Positions 24,710-33,528 are shown, numbered from the stretch's first letter. The stretch is DNA of 36,909 nt from Ruminiclostridium sp. (GCA_016282095.1 JAEEJW010000061.1:1-36909); one strand, 5' to 3'. Notes: generated from the sequence alone by a model not told the origin. Numbers and translations: made by a program.

Positions 24710-25723
24710 ATGAGCAAGAAAAATGTCACCATGAGCGACATAGCAAAGGAAATGGGTGTAAGCACCGTTACCGTATCAAAGGCGCTGGGCGACAAGGACG
24801 GCGTCGGAAGCGAGCTCCGTGCGCGTATCAAGGAAAAGGCTCAGGAGATGGGTTATCTGCTGCCGGGTTTCTCGAAGCTCCCGAAAGAGAACCTTACGTT
24901 CAGCATCAGTATAGTTGTGGCAAAACACTTTATCCAGGACGCAAGCGCATATTACTGGGTAGTTTACAGATATATCGTGGAGCTTTTGCAGAAGCAGAAC
25001 TACTACGGCATACTCGATGTCATCTCCGAAAATGACGAAGCGACCTGCGAGATGCCGAAGTCCGTTACCGACAAGAAGGCCGACGGCATCATAGTCCTCG
25101 GACAGTTCTCGAACACCTACGTCAATGCCCTGCTCACGCTTGAAGTGCCTACCGTATTTCTCGATTTCTACAGCGCCCGCAACGATGTGGAGACCGTGCT
25201 GACGGACAACTTCTTCGGCTCCTACACAATAACGAATTATCTGATCACAATGGGTCACCGCAGGATCGGCTTTCTGGGTTCTATCAACTCGACATCGAGT
25301 ATTCAGGACAGATTCCTCGGCTACTATAAATCCCACCTTGAAAACCGCCTGCGCATAAATCAGGCGTGGGTAATCGAGGACAGAAAGCAGGACGGCATAG
25401 GATTCAGCGAATACGCCCTGCCCTCCGAACTGCCGACGGCCTTTGTATGCAACAGCGATGAGGCAGCCTATAATCTTGTGAACCAGCTGAAAGCCCGTGG
25501 ACTGAAAGTGCCTGACGATATTTCAGTGGTAGGATATGACAACCATATCTATTCGACTATCTCAAATCCGCGCATCACGACTATTGACGTAAACAGCTAT
25601 GAAATGTCCGGCCGCGCCGTGGATATTATAATCCAGAAGATACATGACAACGGCTACAAATGCGGACGCATACTGATAACCGGAAAGCTCGTTGAAAGGG
25701 ACAGTGTGAAAAGACTGAAATGA
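24710..25723 (+). CDS. LacI-family transcriptional regulator (second, divergent)
   Basis: 337 residues. The helix-turn-helix VTMSDIAKEMGVSTVTVSKAL at about 6-26 is followed by a sensor domain (ADGIIVLGQFSN; NYLITMGHRRIGFLGS; VPDDISVVGYDN). It is not a close copy of the neighbouring LacI gene, as the sensor domains differ throughout. The ATG at 24710-24712 has AAAGGTGG upstream. Its stop overlaps the tatD start as ATGA, so it is cotranscribed with housekeeping genes that it has no obvious reason to control. Its targets may be the divergent GH operon or distant sugar genes. Confidence 0.93.
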   Translation: MSKKNVTMSDIAKEMGVSTVTVSKALGDKDGVGSELRARIKEKAQEMGYLLPGFSKLPKENLTFSISIVVAKHFIQDASAYYWVVYRYIVELLQKQNYYGILDVISENDEATCEMPKSVTDKKADGIIVLGQFSNTYVNALLTLEVPTVFLDFYSARNDVETVLTDNFFGSYTITNYLITMGHRRIGFLGSINSTSSIQDRFLGYYKSHLENRLRINQAWVIEDRKQDGIGFSEYALPSELPTAFVCNSDEAAYNLVNQLKARGLKVPDDISVVGYDNHIYSTISNPRITTIDVNSYEMSGRAVDIIIQKIHDNGYKCGRILITGKLVERDSVKRLK

Positions 25724-26493
25724 TAAAGATAACTGATACACATTCACATTATGACGATGAGGCTTTTGACACCGACAGATATGAGCTGCTGGAGCGGCTT
25801 CTGTCGGAATCCTGCGAAAAAATAGTCACTCTCGGCTGCGATATCGGAAAAAGCAGAACGGCACTGGAAATCGCTGAAAGATTCGATAACGTGTACGCCG
25901 CGGTAGGCATTCATCCCGAGAACTGCGGAGAACTTGAATACGACTGCCTTACGGAGCTGAAAGAGCTTGCCGCGCACCCGAAGGCTGCCGCTATCGGGGA
26001 GATCGGTCTCGATTATCACTGGGAACCTTTCGATAAGGAAAAGCAGATACGTTTCTTCCGCGGACAGCTGGAACTTGCAAAAGAGCTGGATATGCCGGTA
26101 TGCGTACATTCAAGGGACTCAACGAAGGACATAACGGATATTCTACGCGAATACAGGCCGAACGGCGTGATGCACTGTTTTTCCGGCAGCATTGACACAG
26201 CGCGGGAAATATTGTCTTTCGGCATGATGATAAGTTTCACCGGGCTGCTGACATTCAGGAACGCCAAAAAGGCAGTCGAAGCGTGCAGATATATTCCCAT
26301 GGACAGGATCATGCTTGAGACCGACTGCCCTTATATGACGCCTGTTCCGCACCGCGGAGAACGCAACGACAGCGGTAATCTGATCTATACCGCTGAAAAG
26401 CTGGCAGAGATCAAGGGACTTACCGTAGAGGAGACCGTAAGGATATGCAACGAGAACGCCGAAAGATTTTTCGGCTTCGGAAAGAAAGGATAA
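25720..26493 (+). CDS. tatD: TatD-family metal-dependent hydrolase (DNase)
   Basis: 257-residue TIM-barrel hydrolase, probably a 3'-5' exonuclease acting in DNA repair or turnover. Metal ligands: His8 and His10 in DTHSHYD, Glu94 in IGEIGLDYH, His130 in CVHSRD, His152 in MHCFSG and Asp202 in LETDCPYM. AAVGIHPE near 60 is also diagnostic. The ATG overlaps the lacI stop by four bases with no strong ribosome site, implying coupling. corC follows after three bases. Confidence 0.95.
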   Translation: MIKITDTHSHYDDEAFDTDRYELLERLLSESCEKIVTLGCDIGKSRTALEIAERFDNVYAAVGIHPENCGELEYDCLTELKELAAHPKAAAIGEIGLDYHWEPFDKEKQIRFFRGQLELAKELDMPVCVHSRDSTKDITDILREYRPNGVMHCFSGSIDTAREILSFGMMISFTGLLTFRNAKKAVEACRYIPMDRIMLETDCPYMTPVPHRGERNDSGNLIYTAEKLAEIKGLTVEETVRICNENAERFFGFGKKG

Positions 26494-26496
26494 ACA

Positions 26497-27408
26497 ATGG
26501 AAAGCGACGGGCAAAAACGAAGGATAAAACCGGCAGAGATACTGCTTTTCCCACTTATATTGCTTAACAAAGGGCTTACGTTCCTGCTCAGGAAGGCTAT
26601 CGGCGGGAATTACGGCGAAGATGTGACAGAGGACGACATAATGTCCATGGTAGATGCCGGAAATGAGAGCGGTACTATCGAGGACGATCAGGCAGAGCTG
26701 ATAAGCAACGTCTTCGAATATAATGATCTGCGCTGCGATGACGTAATGACGCACAGAGTGAACATAACTGCCATAGACATAAACTCTACACTCGACGACA
26801 TAATCTACCTCGCACTGGACAAGGGTTTCTCGCGTATACCGGTGTATGAGAAAAGCGTCGACAGGATAATCGGCGTTATAATCGTAAAGGATCTGCTGTG
26901 CCTTATCGGCGACGACGATCTTGCCTCATTCAACATAATGGACTTCATCCGCGAAACGGTCTATGTCCCCGAAAGCTGCACCTGCAGCGATGCATTCAAG
27001 ATAATGACCAACGCAAAGGCCGGTATGGCTGTGGTCATTGACGAATACGGCGGTACAGCGGGCATTGTCACGCTGGAGGATATCATCGAATCGGTAATGG
27101 GAAACATTCAGGACGAGTACGACTCGGAAAGCGCGGAGATCAGAAAGATCGGAGCGGATAAATACGAAATAAGCGGCGAGGCCGACCCGGATGAGGTGCT
27201 TGAGCTGTTCGGCCATACACTGCCAGAGGATCACGACTACGACACAATATCGGGGTTTGTTATCAGCCTGCTGGAATATGTTCCGGAGGATCTTCCCGAA
27301 GACTCGGACAAAAAGCCGCATGTGGACTACAAGGACATACGCTTCGTGATACTGTCCGTGAACGACAAATGCATCGAACGACTGATAGCTTTCAGAATAT
27401 CCGGATAA
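26497..27408 (+). CDS. CorC/HlyC-type CBS-domain protein without a CNNM membrane domain
   Basis: 303 residues. A short hydrophobic stretch, AEILLFPLILLNKGLTFLL (13-31), is followed by VTEDDIMSMVDAGNESGTIE, typical of the linker that normally follows the DUF21/CNNM domain. Two CBS domains follow (about 75-130 and 140-195; FSRIPVYE, VVIDEYGGTAGIVTLED IIE), then a C-terminal CorC_HlyC domain (about 215-300). Homologues act in magnesium or cobalt efflux. The multi-helix transport domain is missing, as in E. coli CorC, so a partner may be needed. The start has no clear ribosome site and lies three bases after tatD. Confidence 0.88.
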   Translation: MESDGQKRRIKPAEILLFPLILLNKGLTFLLRKAIGGNYGEDVTEDDIMSMVDAGNESGTIEDDQAELISNVFEYNDLRCDDVMTHRVNITAIDINSTLDDIIYLALDKGFSRIPVYEKSVDRIIGVIIVKDLLCLIGDDDLASFNIMDFIRETVYVPESCTCSDAFKIMTNAKAGMAVVIDEYGGTAGIVTLEDIIESVMGNIQDEYDSESAEIRKIGADKYEISGEADPDEVLELFGHTLPEDHDYDTISGFVISLLEYVPEDLPEDSDKKPHVDYKDIRFVILSVNDKCIERLIAFRISG

Positions 27409-27414
27409 ACATTA

Positions 27415-27444
27415 AGCTCCCGCTGAGAACATTCAGCGGGAGCT
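27415..27444 (+). terminator. Strong terminator shared by corC and mreB
   Basis: A perfect 12-base-pair stem AGCTCCCGCTGA/TCAGCGGGAGCT with a six-base loop, followed on the plus strand by GTTATTATTT. It lies six bases after the corC stop and four bases after the convergent mreB stop, so it should end both transcripts. Confidence 0.9.
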
Positions 27445-27448
27445 GTTA

Positions 27449-28468
27449 TTATTTATACTTGTAGAGGGATATCTTCTCAAAACCGTCAAGCAGATCGTCG
27501 GACATACCGAAAGCCGCGGATACCCCGCGTGCCACACATTCCAGAGGATTATCGGCGACATAGCATTTCACATGGATCTCCTGCGTTATCGCCTGAGCAA
27601 GTCCGCCCAGCAGTGCGCCTCCTCCTGTGAGGACTATGCCGTTCTCATGGATATCGCCGACAAGCTCCGGAGGCGTGACTTCGAGCACTGCCCTGATGCC
27701 GTCGATTATCTCCATTACCAGCTCTGCCACTGCTTCGGCAACGTCGAGGTCGGATATATCCATTGTAACAGGCAGCCCCTTTATCAGATGTCTGCCCTTT
27801 ATCTGCATCTTGTTCTCTCCGGTAGGGTCGTAGACATTCGCTATGGTTTTCTTGATGTTCTCGGCTGTCTTTTCTCCTATCAGCAGCTTGTATTTCTGCG
27901 AAACATACCTGATGATAGCGTCGTCGAACTTATTGCCTGCCACCTTTATGGACTCGGACTTTACTATGCCGTTGAAGGACACCACGGCTACATCCGCGGT
28001 TCCGCCGCCGATATCAGTCACCATATATCCGTTGGGTTTCGAAATATCTATTCCCGCACCAAGAAGCGCTGCGATAGGTTCTTCGATTATATACACCTTA
28101 CGGGCTCCAGCGGACAATGCCGCCTCGACTACCGCCCTCGTCTCTACATCGGTGACAGAGGACGGCACGCAGATTATGATGCGGGGCTTCAACAGCATAC
28201 TGCCGCTCACTTTGCGTATGAACTCCGAGATCATTGCCTCAGCCATGATGTTATCGGAGATCACGCCGTCCGCGAGAGGCTTTACGGCGACTATATACTC
28301 CGGTGTCCTGCCGAGCATCCTGTATGCTTCGGCACCGACGGCGAGCACCTGCTTTTTCTTCTTGTCATAAGCTACGACGCTCGGTTCATTTATCACTATT
28401 CCCTTGCCGCCGACAGTGATTATCGTGTTGGCAGTGCCAAGGTCAATGCCTATATCTATCGAACTCAT
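27449..28468 (-). CDS. mreB: MreB-family rod-shape/actin-like protein
   Basis: 339-residue bacterial actin that polymerises under the membrane and guides wall synthesis. Phosphate-1 motif IDLGTANT at 8-15, ICVPSSVTDVE near 100, IEEPIAALLGAG near 130, phosphate-2 DIGGGTADVAV near 152 and the adenosine motif LTGGGALLGGL near 285 are present. The protein begins MSSIDIGIDLG, with no N-terminal amphipathic extension. mreC and mreD are not adjacent; instead it is the last gene after cca, overlapping it as TAATG. It could be MreB or its paralogue Mbl. Confidence 0.93.
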   Translation of the reverse strand: MSSIDIGIDLGTANTIITVGGKGIVINEPSVVAYDKKKKQVLAVGAEAYRMLGRTPEYIVAVKPLADGVISDNIMAEAMISEFIRKVSGSMLLKPRIIICVPSSVTDVETRAVVEAALSAGARKVYIIEEPIAALLGAGIDISKPNGYMVTDIGGGTADVAVVSFNGIVKSESIKVAGNKFDDAIIRYVSQKYKLLIGEKTAENIKKTIANVYDPTGENKMQIKGRHLIKGLPVTMDISDLDVAEAVAELVMEIIDGIRAVLEVTPPELVGDIHENGIVLTGGGALLGGLAQAITQEIHVKCYVADNPLECVARGVSAAFGMSDDLLDGFEKISLYKYK

Positions 28469-29817
28469 TATTCTTGCAGATCTCCGTTCCTTAAATCCAA
28501 GTGCTTTGCTCTTTCGAGAAGAGCGCTTTTTTCGTTCTCACATTTTTCGTCTATCACAAGCTCCAGAAGTGTGTTCAGTGCTGTGCCTATATCACGTCCC
28601 GCAAGGCCGATCTTTTTCATATCGTTCCCGTTTACGGCAAGATCTTTAAGAGAAAAGCACTCCTGCTCCGCGAGCACTTCACGCGCCGTTTTTTCCGCGG
28701 CATGATAAGTCTCTATACGGCCGCGGCAGCCGGGAGCTTTTCCCATATCGTCGGCGATGTGTACCTTTATCATATCGAGGAACATTTCATCGCCGTATCT
28801 GTTCATGTAGCGCTTTATAAGATTCTTTCTGTTTTCTATCGGGATGTCGTGGGTCTCTATGAGCTTCATCACTTTTTCCGATATTTCATTCCCGTATTTC
28901 AGCCGCTTCAGGAAGCGTTCCGCAACAGCCATGCTGCCTTTTGCGTGACCCTTGAAATGCCCGACTCCGTCAGAACCGAGAGTAAAATATGCCGGTTTTC
29001 CGATATCGTGGAGCAGCATCGTAAGCCGCAGATGCGGCTCGGGTTCTATGGCGGCGACTGTCGCTACGATGTGCTCCAGCACATCCCGGTCATGATACTT
29101 CGTGCGCTGCTCGAAGCCGCGGCATTCCGCGAACTCCGGCAGGAATACTGATATAACGTCATAAAACTCCCGCAGGACATCGCAGCAGTTACCACAGAGC
29201 ATCCTGCTGAGCTCCGCAGCGATACGCTCGCCTGCGATGTTTTCGAGAAGCTGTCTGTTTCTGTGTATTGACTCAGCGGTTTTGAGTTCGATCTTCAGCG
29301 AATAGCAGGACGCGAAACGCAGCGCCCGCAGTATGCGCAGTCCATCCTCTTCAAAGCGCCGGTCGGGGTCTCCTATTGCACGGACTATGCCTTTCTGAAG
29401 GTCATTCCTGCCTCCGAATATATCGACTATCCCGACTGCCGGATTATAGGCCATCGCATTTATCGTGAAATCCCGACGCCGGAGGTCTTCCGCCAGCTTC
29501 GTGGTGAACGTTACGTTCTCCGGGCGGCGGTTATCGGTATATTCGCCGTCTATGCGGTAGGTCGTAACTTCTATCGGCATACCGTCCGATATAACAGTCA
29601 GCGTGCCGTATTTTATCCCGGTCTCTATGACCCGGAAGTCTCCGAATACGCGCTTCATCTCTTCCGGAGTTGCGCTCGTCGTAACATCGAAGTCCTTCGG
29701 TTCGATACCCAGCAGAAAATTGCGTATACAGCCCCCGACGGCGTAGGCTTCATAGCCATGATCATTCAGGCGTCTTATGACCGCAGCTGCATTTCCGGGA
29801 AGCGTGAAATTATTCAT
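28468..29817 (-). CDS. cca: CCA tRNA nucleotidyltransferase
   Basis: Adds or repairs the 3' CCA of tRNA. 449 residues, class II nucleotidyltransferase. AVGGCIRNFLLG at 26-37, the catalytic pair Asp42 and Asp44 in PKDFDVTTSATPEE, RRDFTINAMAYNP at 114-126 and EEDGLRILRALRFA at 156-169 are the family's motifs. A C-terminal HD domain (LLHDIGKPAYF, His270-Asp271) is present, as in the longer bacterial forms. The start ATG at 29815-29817 lies inside the end of the deaminase gene (eight-base overlap), with AGAGATGA upstream. Confidence 0.95.
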   Translation of the reverse strand: MNNFTLPGNAAAVIRRLNDHGYEAYAVGGCIRNFLLGIEPKDFDVTTSATPEEMKRVFGDFRVIETGIKYGTLTVISDGMPIEVTTYRIDGEYTDNRRPENVTFTTKLAEDLRRRDFTINAMAYNPAVGIVDIFGGRNDLQKGIVRAIGDPDRRFEEDGLRILRALRFASCYSLKIELKTAESIHRNRQLLENIAGERIAAELSRMLCGNCCDVLREFYDVISVFLPEFAECRGFEQRTKYHDRDVLEHIVATVAAIEPEPHLRLTMLLHDIGKPAYFTLGSDGVGHFKGHAKGSMAVAERFLKRLKYGNEISEKVMKLIETHDIPIENRKNLIKRYMNRYGDEMFLDMIKVHIADDMGKAPGCRGRIETYHAAEKTAREVLAEQECFSLKDLAVNGNDMKKIGLAGRDIGTALNTLLELVIDEKCENEKSALLERAKHLDLRNGDLQE

Positions 29818-31081
29818 CTGTCATCTCTTTGATTATCTTATTTGCTTTTTCATAGATCGTTTCCGGATTTTCGCCGACAAAGAAACTGCCGCATTCGTAA
29901 AGCAGTTTTCCGTTCACCATTGTGCGCTTGACGTTCTGCTTGCTGCCTGCATATACGATGTTCTTTGCTATATTATTGAGAGGCTGCATATTCGGCTGAT
30001 GCAGATCGATCTCAATGATATCTGCCTTCTTGCCGACCGCGAGGACATCACAGTCGTAAAGACGCATGGCATAAGCGCCGTTCACACAAGCCATTTTCAG
30101 TACTTCTGCCGCGTCGCAGGCCTCGGCGTCAAATTCTTTTACTTTCTGGAGAGCGGTGACAAGGAACATCTCGCGGAACATATCAAGGCAGTTGTTGCTT
30201 GCGGGGCCGTCGGTACCTATCGCTACCGGTATTTTCTCATTCAGGAAACGGCATATCGGAGCCACGCCGCTGGCGAGCTTGAGATTCGACGCGGGATTAG
30301 TAACCACGAACAGTTTCTTTTCCCTGAATATCTCAAAGTCATGTTCGCTCATCCATACACAGTGATATCCGCCGCCGCCGTAATTATACATTCCTATGCT
30401 GTCGAGAAGTTCGGTAGGTGTCTTGCCGTAGCGCTCGAGGCATCCGTCCACCTCATTCTTCGTTTCGGAGCTGTGAACAAATACGGGCAGTTTTCTTCTG
30501 TTCGCCAGATCGGAGAGCTGCTGCATAAGTTCAAGGCTTGTGGTGTACTCTGCGTGGAATCCGAGATGATATGATATAAGCGGATCAATGGAGCTGTATT
30601 TGTCATAGTCGAGTTCCATCTGCTCGACGCTGCCGCCGAAATTGTTCATCGAGTCGCAGAGTACGGTGCGGAATCCGCTGTCTATGCTGGCGTTAACGAT
30701 CGCTTCTGTCTTCATATACATATCAAAGTTCGCGGTAACGCCGCTGGTGAGATATTCGAGTATGCCGAGCCGCGAGAGCCAGTATACGCGGTCGGGAGTA
30801 AGCTTGGCTTCCATGGGGAATACACGGTTGTACAGCCATTCCTGTAACGGCAGGTCATCTGCGAACGAGCGCAGGAACGTCATCGCCGTATGTGTGTGGG
30901 CGTTCTTGAAGCCGGGCATAAGTATGTTGCCGCTGCAGTCTATCTCTTTGTCGAAAACTTCCGTACCCTTTTCACCGCCGATATAGGATATCTTATCGCC
31001 GTCTACATGAAGTTCTCCCTCGGTGATATTTATTCCGTCAGCCATTGTAAGTATGCGTGCATTGTAAAATCTTGTCTTCAT
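29810..31081 (-). CDS. mtaD: 5'-methylthioadenosine/S-adenosylhomocysteine deaminase-type amidohydrolase
   Basis: 423 residues, metal-dependent deaminase of the MtaD/TrzN group, converting an adenosine-type ring to the inosine form (MTA to methylthioinosine, SAH to S-inosylhomocysteine, or adenosine or 5'-deoxyadenosine). His62 and His64 in NAHTHTAM, LPLQEWLYNRVFPMEAKL, FVHSSETKNEV, GYHCVWMSEHD and AIGTDGPASNN give the metal site and substrate loop. The start overlaps the GNAT stop as TAATG. The operon also holds mtnA and a 6-oxopurine nucleoside phosphorylase, which fits deamination before phosphorolysis. The exact substrate cannot be read from the sequence. Confidence 0.9.
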   Translation of the reverse strand: MKTRFYNARILTMADGINITEGELHVDGDKISYIGGEKGTEVFDKEIDCSGNILMPGFKNAHTHTAMTFLRSFADDLPLQEWLYNRVFPMEAKLTPDRVYWLSRLGILEYLTSGVTANFDMYMKTEAIVNASIDSGFRTVLCDSMNNFGGSVEQMELDYDKYSSIDPLISYHLGFHAEYTTSLELMQQLSDLANRRKLPVFVHSSETKNEVDGCLERYGKTPTELLDSIGMYNYGGGGYHCVWMSEHDFEIFREKKLFVVTNPASNLKLASGVAPICRFLNEKIPVAIGTDGPASNNCLDMFREMFLVTALQKVKEFDAEACDAAEVLKMACVNGAYAMRLYDCDVLAVGKKADIIEIDLHQPNMQPLNNIAKNIVYAGSKQNVKRTMVNGKLLYECGSFFVGENPETIYEKANKIIKEMTDE

Positions 31082-31590
31082 TACTCTTTTCCTTTCGTTA
31101 TCTCAAGTTCTTTGCAGCACCATTCTTCATCGTAAAAGAAGAATTTTTCCGATACACCCGTATCTCTGAATCCCGCAGACAGGTAACAGCCGAGCGCCGG
31201 CTTGTTTTCTGCGAATACTCCGATAGTCACTTTTTCAGCTTTCATTATGTCGAACGAATAGCGCAGCGCAAGAGATATCATTTCCCTGCCCAAGCCTCTG
31301 CCGCGTTTCCTGTCGTCTATTATCACATATCCGAACCTTACCGTGTCTATATTGCCGGACTCCGGGAAGCGTATATTTATGTGACCCGCTATGCCGTCCT
31401 CGTCATAAGCGGTGAAATGAAAAACATCTGCGGCGCCCTCCGAATTATCATACTGGTCGTTCAGGTCTGCCGCCGTTATCGGGTAATGGTCAAACCTGTC
31501 CGCGCACCAGAACCGGAATGAACGCTCGTCCTTTATCCAGCCGGTAATCGCTTCGGCATCGCTTTTTCTGTACGGTCTTAATCTTAACAT
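31081..31590 (-). CDS. GNAT-family N-acetyltransferase
   Basis: 169 residues, RimJ/RimL-like. It starts [19 protein letters not shown], and the acetyl-CoA loop [14 protein letters not shown] is at 96-109. [17 protein letters not shown] is the typical end of the GNAT core. The frame stays open for 73 codons upstream inside mtnA, but that part is not GNAT-like and has no site; the ATG at 31588-31590 has AAAGGA upstream. It overlaps mtnA by seven bases and mtaD by one. The acetyl acceptor is unknown; its place between two nucleoside-salvage genes is unexplained. Confidence 0.88.
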   Translation of the reverse strand: MLRLRPYRKSDAEAITGWIKDERSFRFWCADRFDHYPITAADLNDQYDNSEGAADVFHFTAYDEDGIAGHINIRFPESGNIDTVRFGYVIIDDRKRGRGLGREMISLALRYSFDIMKAEKVTIGVFAENKPALGCYLSAGFRDTGVSEKFFFYDEEWCCKELEITKGKE

Positions 31591-32645
31591 TGCCTGTCCT
31601 TTCCGAATAATGCCGGTATGCTTTCGGTATAGGGGTATCTGCAGATACCCTTTTCCGTTATTATCGCAGTGATAAGCTCCGCGTCGGTCACATCGAAGGC
31701 GGGATTGTAGCACTTCACAGATGCCGGAGCCATCGGTTCCCTGTAAAACTTCGACTTTATCTCTTCGGAGTCGCGCTCTTCTATCTTTATGTCCGCGCCT
31801 GTACCGCACTCCATATCTATCGTCGATGACGGGCAGAACACATAGAACGGTATTCCGTAATGCTTTGCCAGCACCGCAACTCCGCTGGTGCCTATCTTGT
31901 TTGCCGTGTCGCCGTTGGCCGCAACCCTGTCACAGCCCACAAAGCAGGCATTTATCTTACCTTGCTTCATCACTATGCTTGCCATGTTGTCACATATAAG
32001 CGTCACATCTATTCCGGCTTTATCCAGCTCATAAGCCGTAAGACGTGCGCCTTGCAGGAGCGGTCTCGTCTCATCAGTGTAAGCATGGAATGTATAGCCT
32101 CTTTCTGCACCGAGAATAAGTGTACCGAGACCTGTGCCGTACAATGAAGTTGCCAGAGGTCCGGCGTTGCAGTGGGTGAGTATGCCGTCGCCGTCCTTAA
32201 CGAACGTGAGACCATATTCGGATATGGCTTTGCACATGGCCACGTCCCTGTCCTGAATCGCAATGCTTTCTTTGCGCATAGCTTCCAGCATTCCCGCGAT
32301 GCCGCCGTCCTTATGTTCCATAGCCGCGTTTTCTACGCGCCGGAGCGCATGGAAAAGATTTACAGCCGTGGGGCGCGAAGAATTGATATAAGCCGCGATG
32401 TTGTGCATTTCGGTAAGAAACTGCTCTCTGTCTGTTCCGCCGAGGGCATTCATAGTCACATACAGTCCCATTCCGGCACAGATGCCTATAGCCGGCGCTC
32501 CGCGGACTTTCAGAGCCTTTATCGCGTCGTAGAAGTCCTCGGGAGTTTTCAGCGTGATATGCTCCAGACGGTTCGGGAGAAGGGTCTGATCTATTATGAC
32601 CACACTTTTTCCGTCATCTGCAAGAACTACATTTTCCGGTCTCAT
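31584..32645 (-). CDS. mtnA: S-methyl-5-thioribose-1-phosphate isomerase
   Basis: Converts the aldose 5-methylthioribose 1-phosphate (or 5-deoxyribose 1-phosphate) to the ketose. 353 residues. RGAPAIG at 49-55, the catalytic Cys159 in [10 protein letters not shown] and Asp239 in [11 protein letters not shown] match the known active-site Cys and Asp of the Bacillus enzyme. Family paralogues include eIF2B-like proteins and ribose-1,5-bisphosphate isomerase, but the RGAPAIG and THCNAG pair and the length favour MtnA. The ATG at 32643-32645 has AAAGGA upstream and follows the PNP gene by 15 bases. No mtnK, mtnB, mtnC, mtnD or aldolase gene is present in the window. Confidence 0.93.
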   Translation of the reverse strand: MRPENVVLADDGKSVVIIDQTLLPNRLEHITLKTPEDFYDAIKALKVRGAPAIGICAGMGLYVTMNALGGTDREQFLTEMHNIAAYINSSRPTAVNLFHALRRVENAAMEHKDGGIAGMLEAMRKESIAIQDRDVAMCKAISEYGLTFVKDGDGILTHCNAGPLATSLYGTGLGTLILGAERGYTFHAYTDETRPLLQGARLTAYELDKAGIDVTLICDNMASIVMKQGKINACFVGCDRVAANGDTANKIGTSGVAVLAKHYGIPFYVFCPSSTIDMECGTGADIKIEERDSEEIKSKFYREPMAPASVKCYNPAFDVTDAELITAIITEKGICRYPYTESIPALFGKDRQC

Positions 32646-32660
32646 AGCATTCCTTTCACA

Positions 32661-33491
32661 TCAAAGTATTTCGTATATGTTCTTTATCGAAGCGCGTATG
32701 AGCTTCTTGAACAGCGGAGCCGCCTTTTCCGAGGCTTCGATGACTTCCTGATGCGAAAGCGGATTTTCAGTAAGGCCGCAGCCGAGATTGCAGACACATG
32801 AGATACCGACCACTCTCATTCCCGCATGGTTGGCGGCGATAGTCTCGCAGGCGGTGCTCATTCCTATGGCATCGGCACCCAGCAGACGGCACATACGCAC
32901 CTCGGCGGGCGTCTCGAAATTCGGACCTGTGAGCTGAATATAAACGCCCTGCTTCAGGTCAATGTCAAGCGTCTTTGCAGCCTTTATAACCTGCTCACGC
33001 AGCTGCTTATCGTATATCTTGTGCATATCCGGGAAACGGGTACCCAGTTCCTCGAAATTCGCGCCTATCAGCGGGCTGGGAACAAAATTGGCTATCTGGT
33101 CGGTGATAAGCATGAAGTCACCCGCAGTGAAGTCTGTGTTGCAGGAACCGCTGGCGTTGGTGACAAAAAGTACCTTCGCACCCATTAATTTCATCAGACG
33201 GGTGGGAAGCACAACGTCCTGCATCTGATAGCCTTCGTAATAGTGGACTCTGCCCTGCATTATCACTACCGGAACACCGTCCATGTATCCGAACACGAAT
33301 CTGCCCTTGTGGCCGAATACCGTGGACTGCGGGAACCCATCGATATCCTTGTAGTCAAGCACGGCCTTTACGTCGATCTCATCGGCAAGGGCTCCGAGTC
33401 CCGAACCGAGTATAAGCGCGACCTCCGGTCTGAAATCTATCTTCTCTTTAAAACATTCATAGCATTTTGCAAGTTTTTCCTGTGGTGTCAT
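32661..33491 (-). CDS. Purine-nucleoside phosphorylase (trimeric, 6-oxopurine type)
   Basis: Phosphorolysis of inosine/guanosine-type nucleosides to base and ribose 1-phosphate. 276 residues. LGSGLGALAD near 28, GRVHYYEG at 80-87, TNASGS at 111-116, GPNFETPAEVRM at 189-200 and GMSTACET at 210-217 define the PNP/MTAP family. Glu193 and Asn235 correspond to human PNP Glu201 and Asn243, which select 6-oxopurines. His247 in LSHQEV aligns with human His257, which contacts the ribose 5'-hydroxyl, so true PNP is favoured over a methylthio-nucleoside enzyme. The ATG at 33489-33491 has AGGAAAGGA upstream. First gene of the operon that ends with mreB. Confidence 0.93.
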   Translation of the reverse strand: MTPQEKLAKCYECFKEKIDFRPEVALILGSGLGALADEIDVKAVLDYKDIDGFPQSTVFGHKGRFVFGYMDGVPVVIMQGRVHYYEGYQMQDVVLPTRLMKLMGAKVLFVTNASGSCNTDFTAGDFMLITDQIANFVPSPLIGANFEELGTRFPDMHKIYDKQLREQVIKAAKTLDIDLKQGVYIQLTGPNFETPAEVRMCRLLGADAIGMSTACETIAANHAGMRVVGISCVCNLGCGLTENPLSHQEVIEASEKAAPLFKKLIRASIKNIYEIL

Positions 33492-33528
33492 AGCTTTTGT
33501 TCCTTTCCTGACATATCAGCTTTCTGAG

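Noticed and set aside
31591-31809. 73-codon upstream extension of the acetyltransferase frame
   Set aside because: It lies within mtnA in another frame, is rich in Arg and unlike any GNAT N-terminus; the internal ATG has a good ribosome site.
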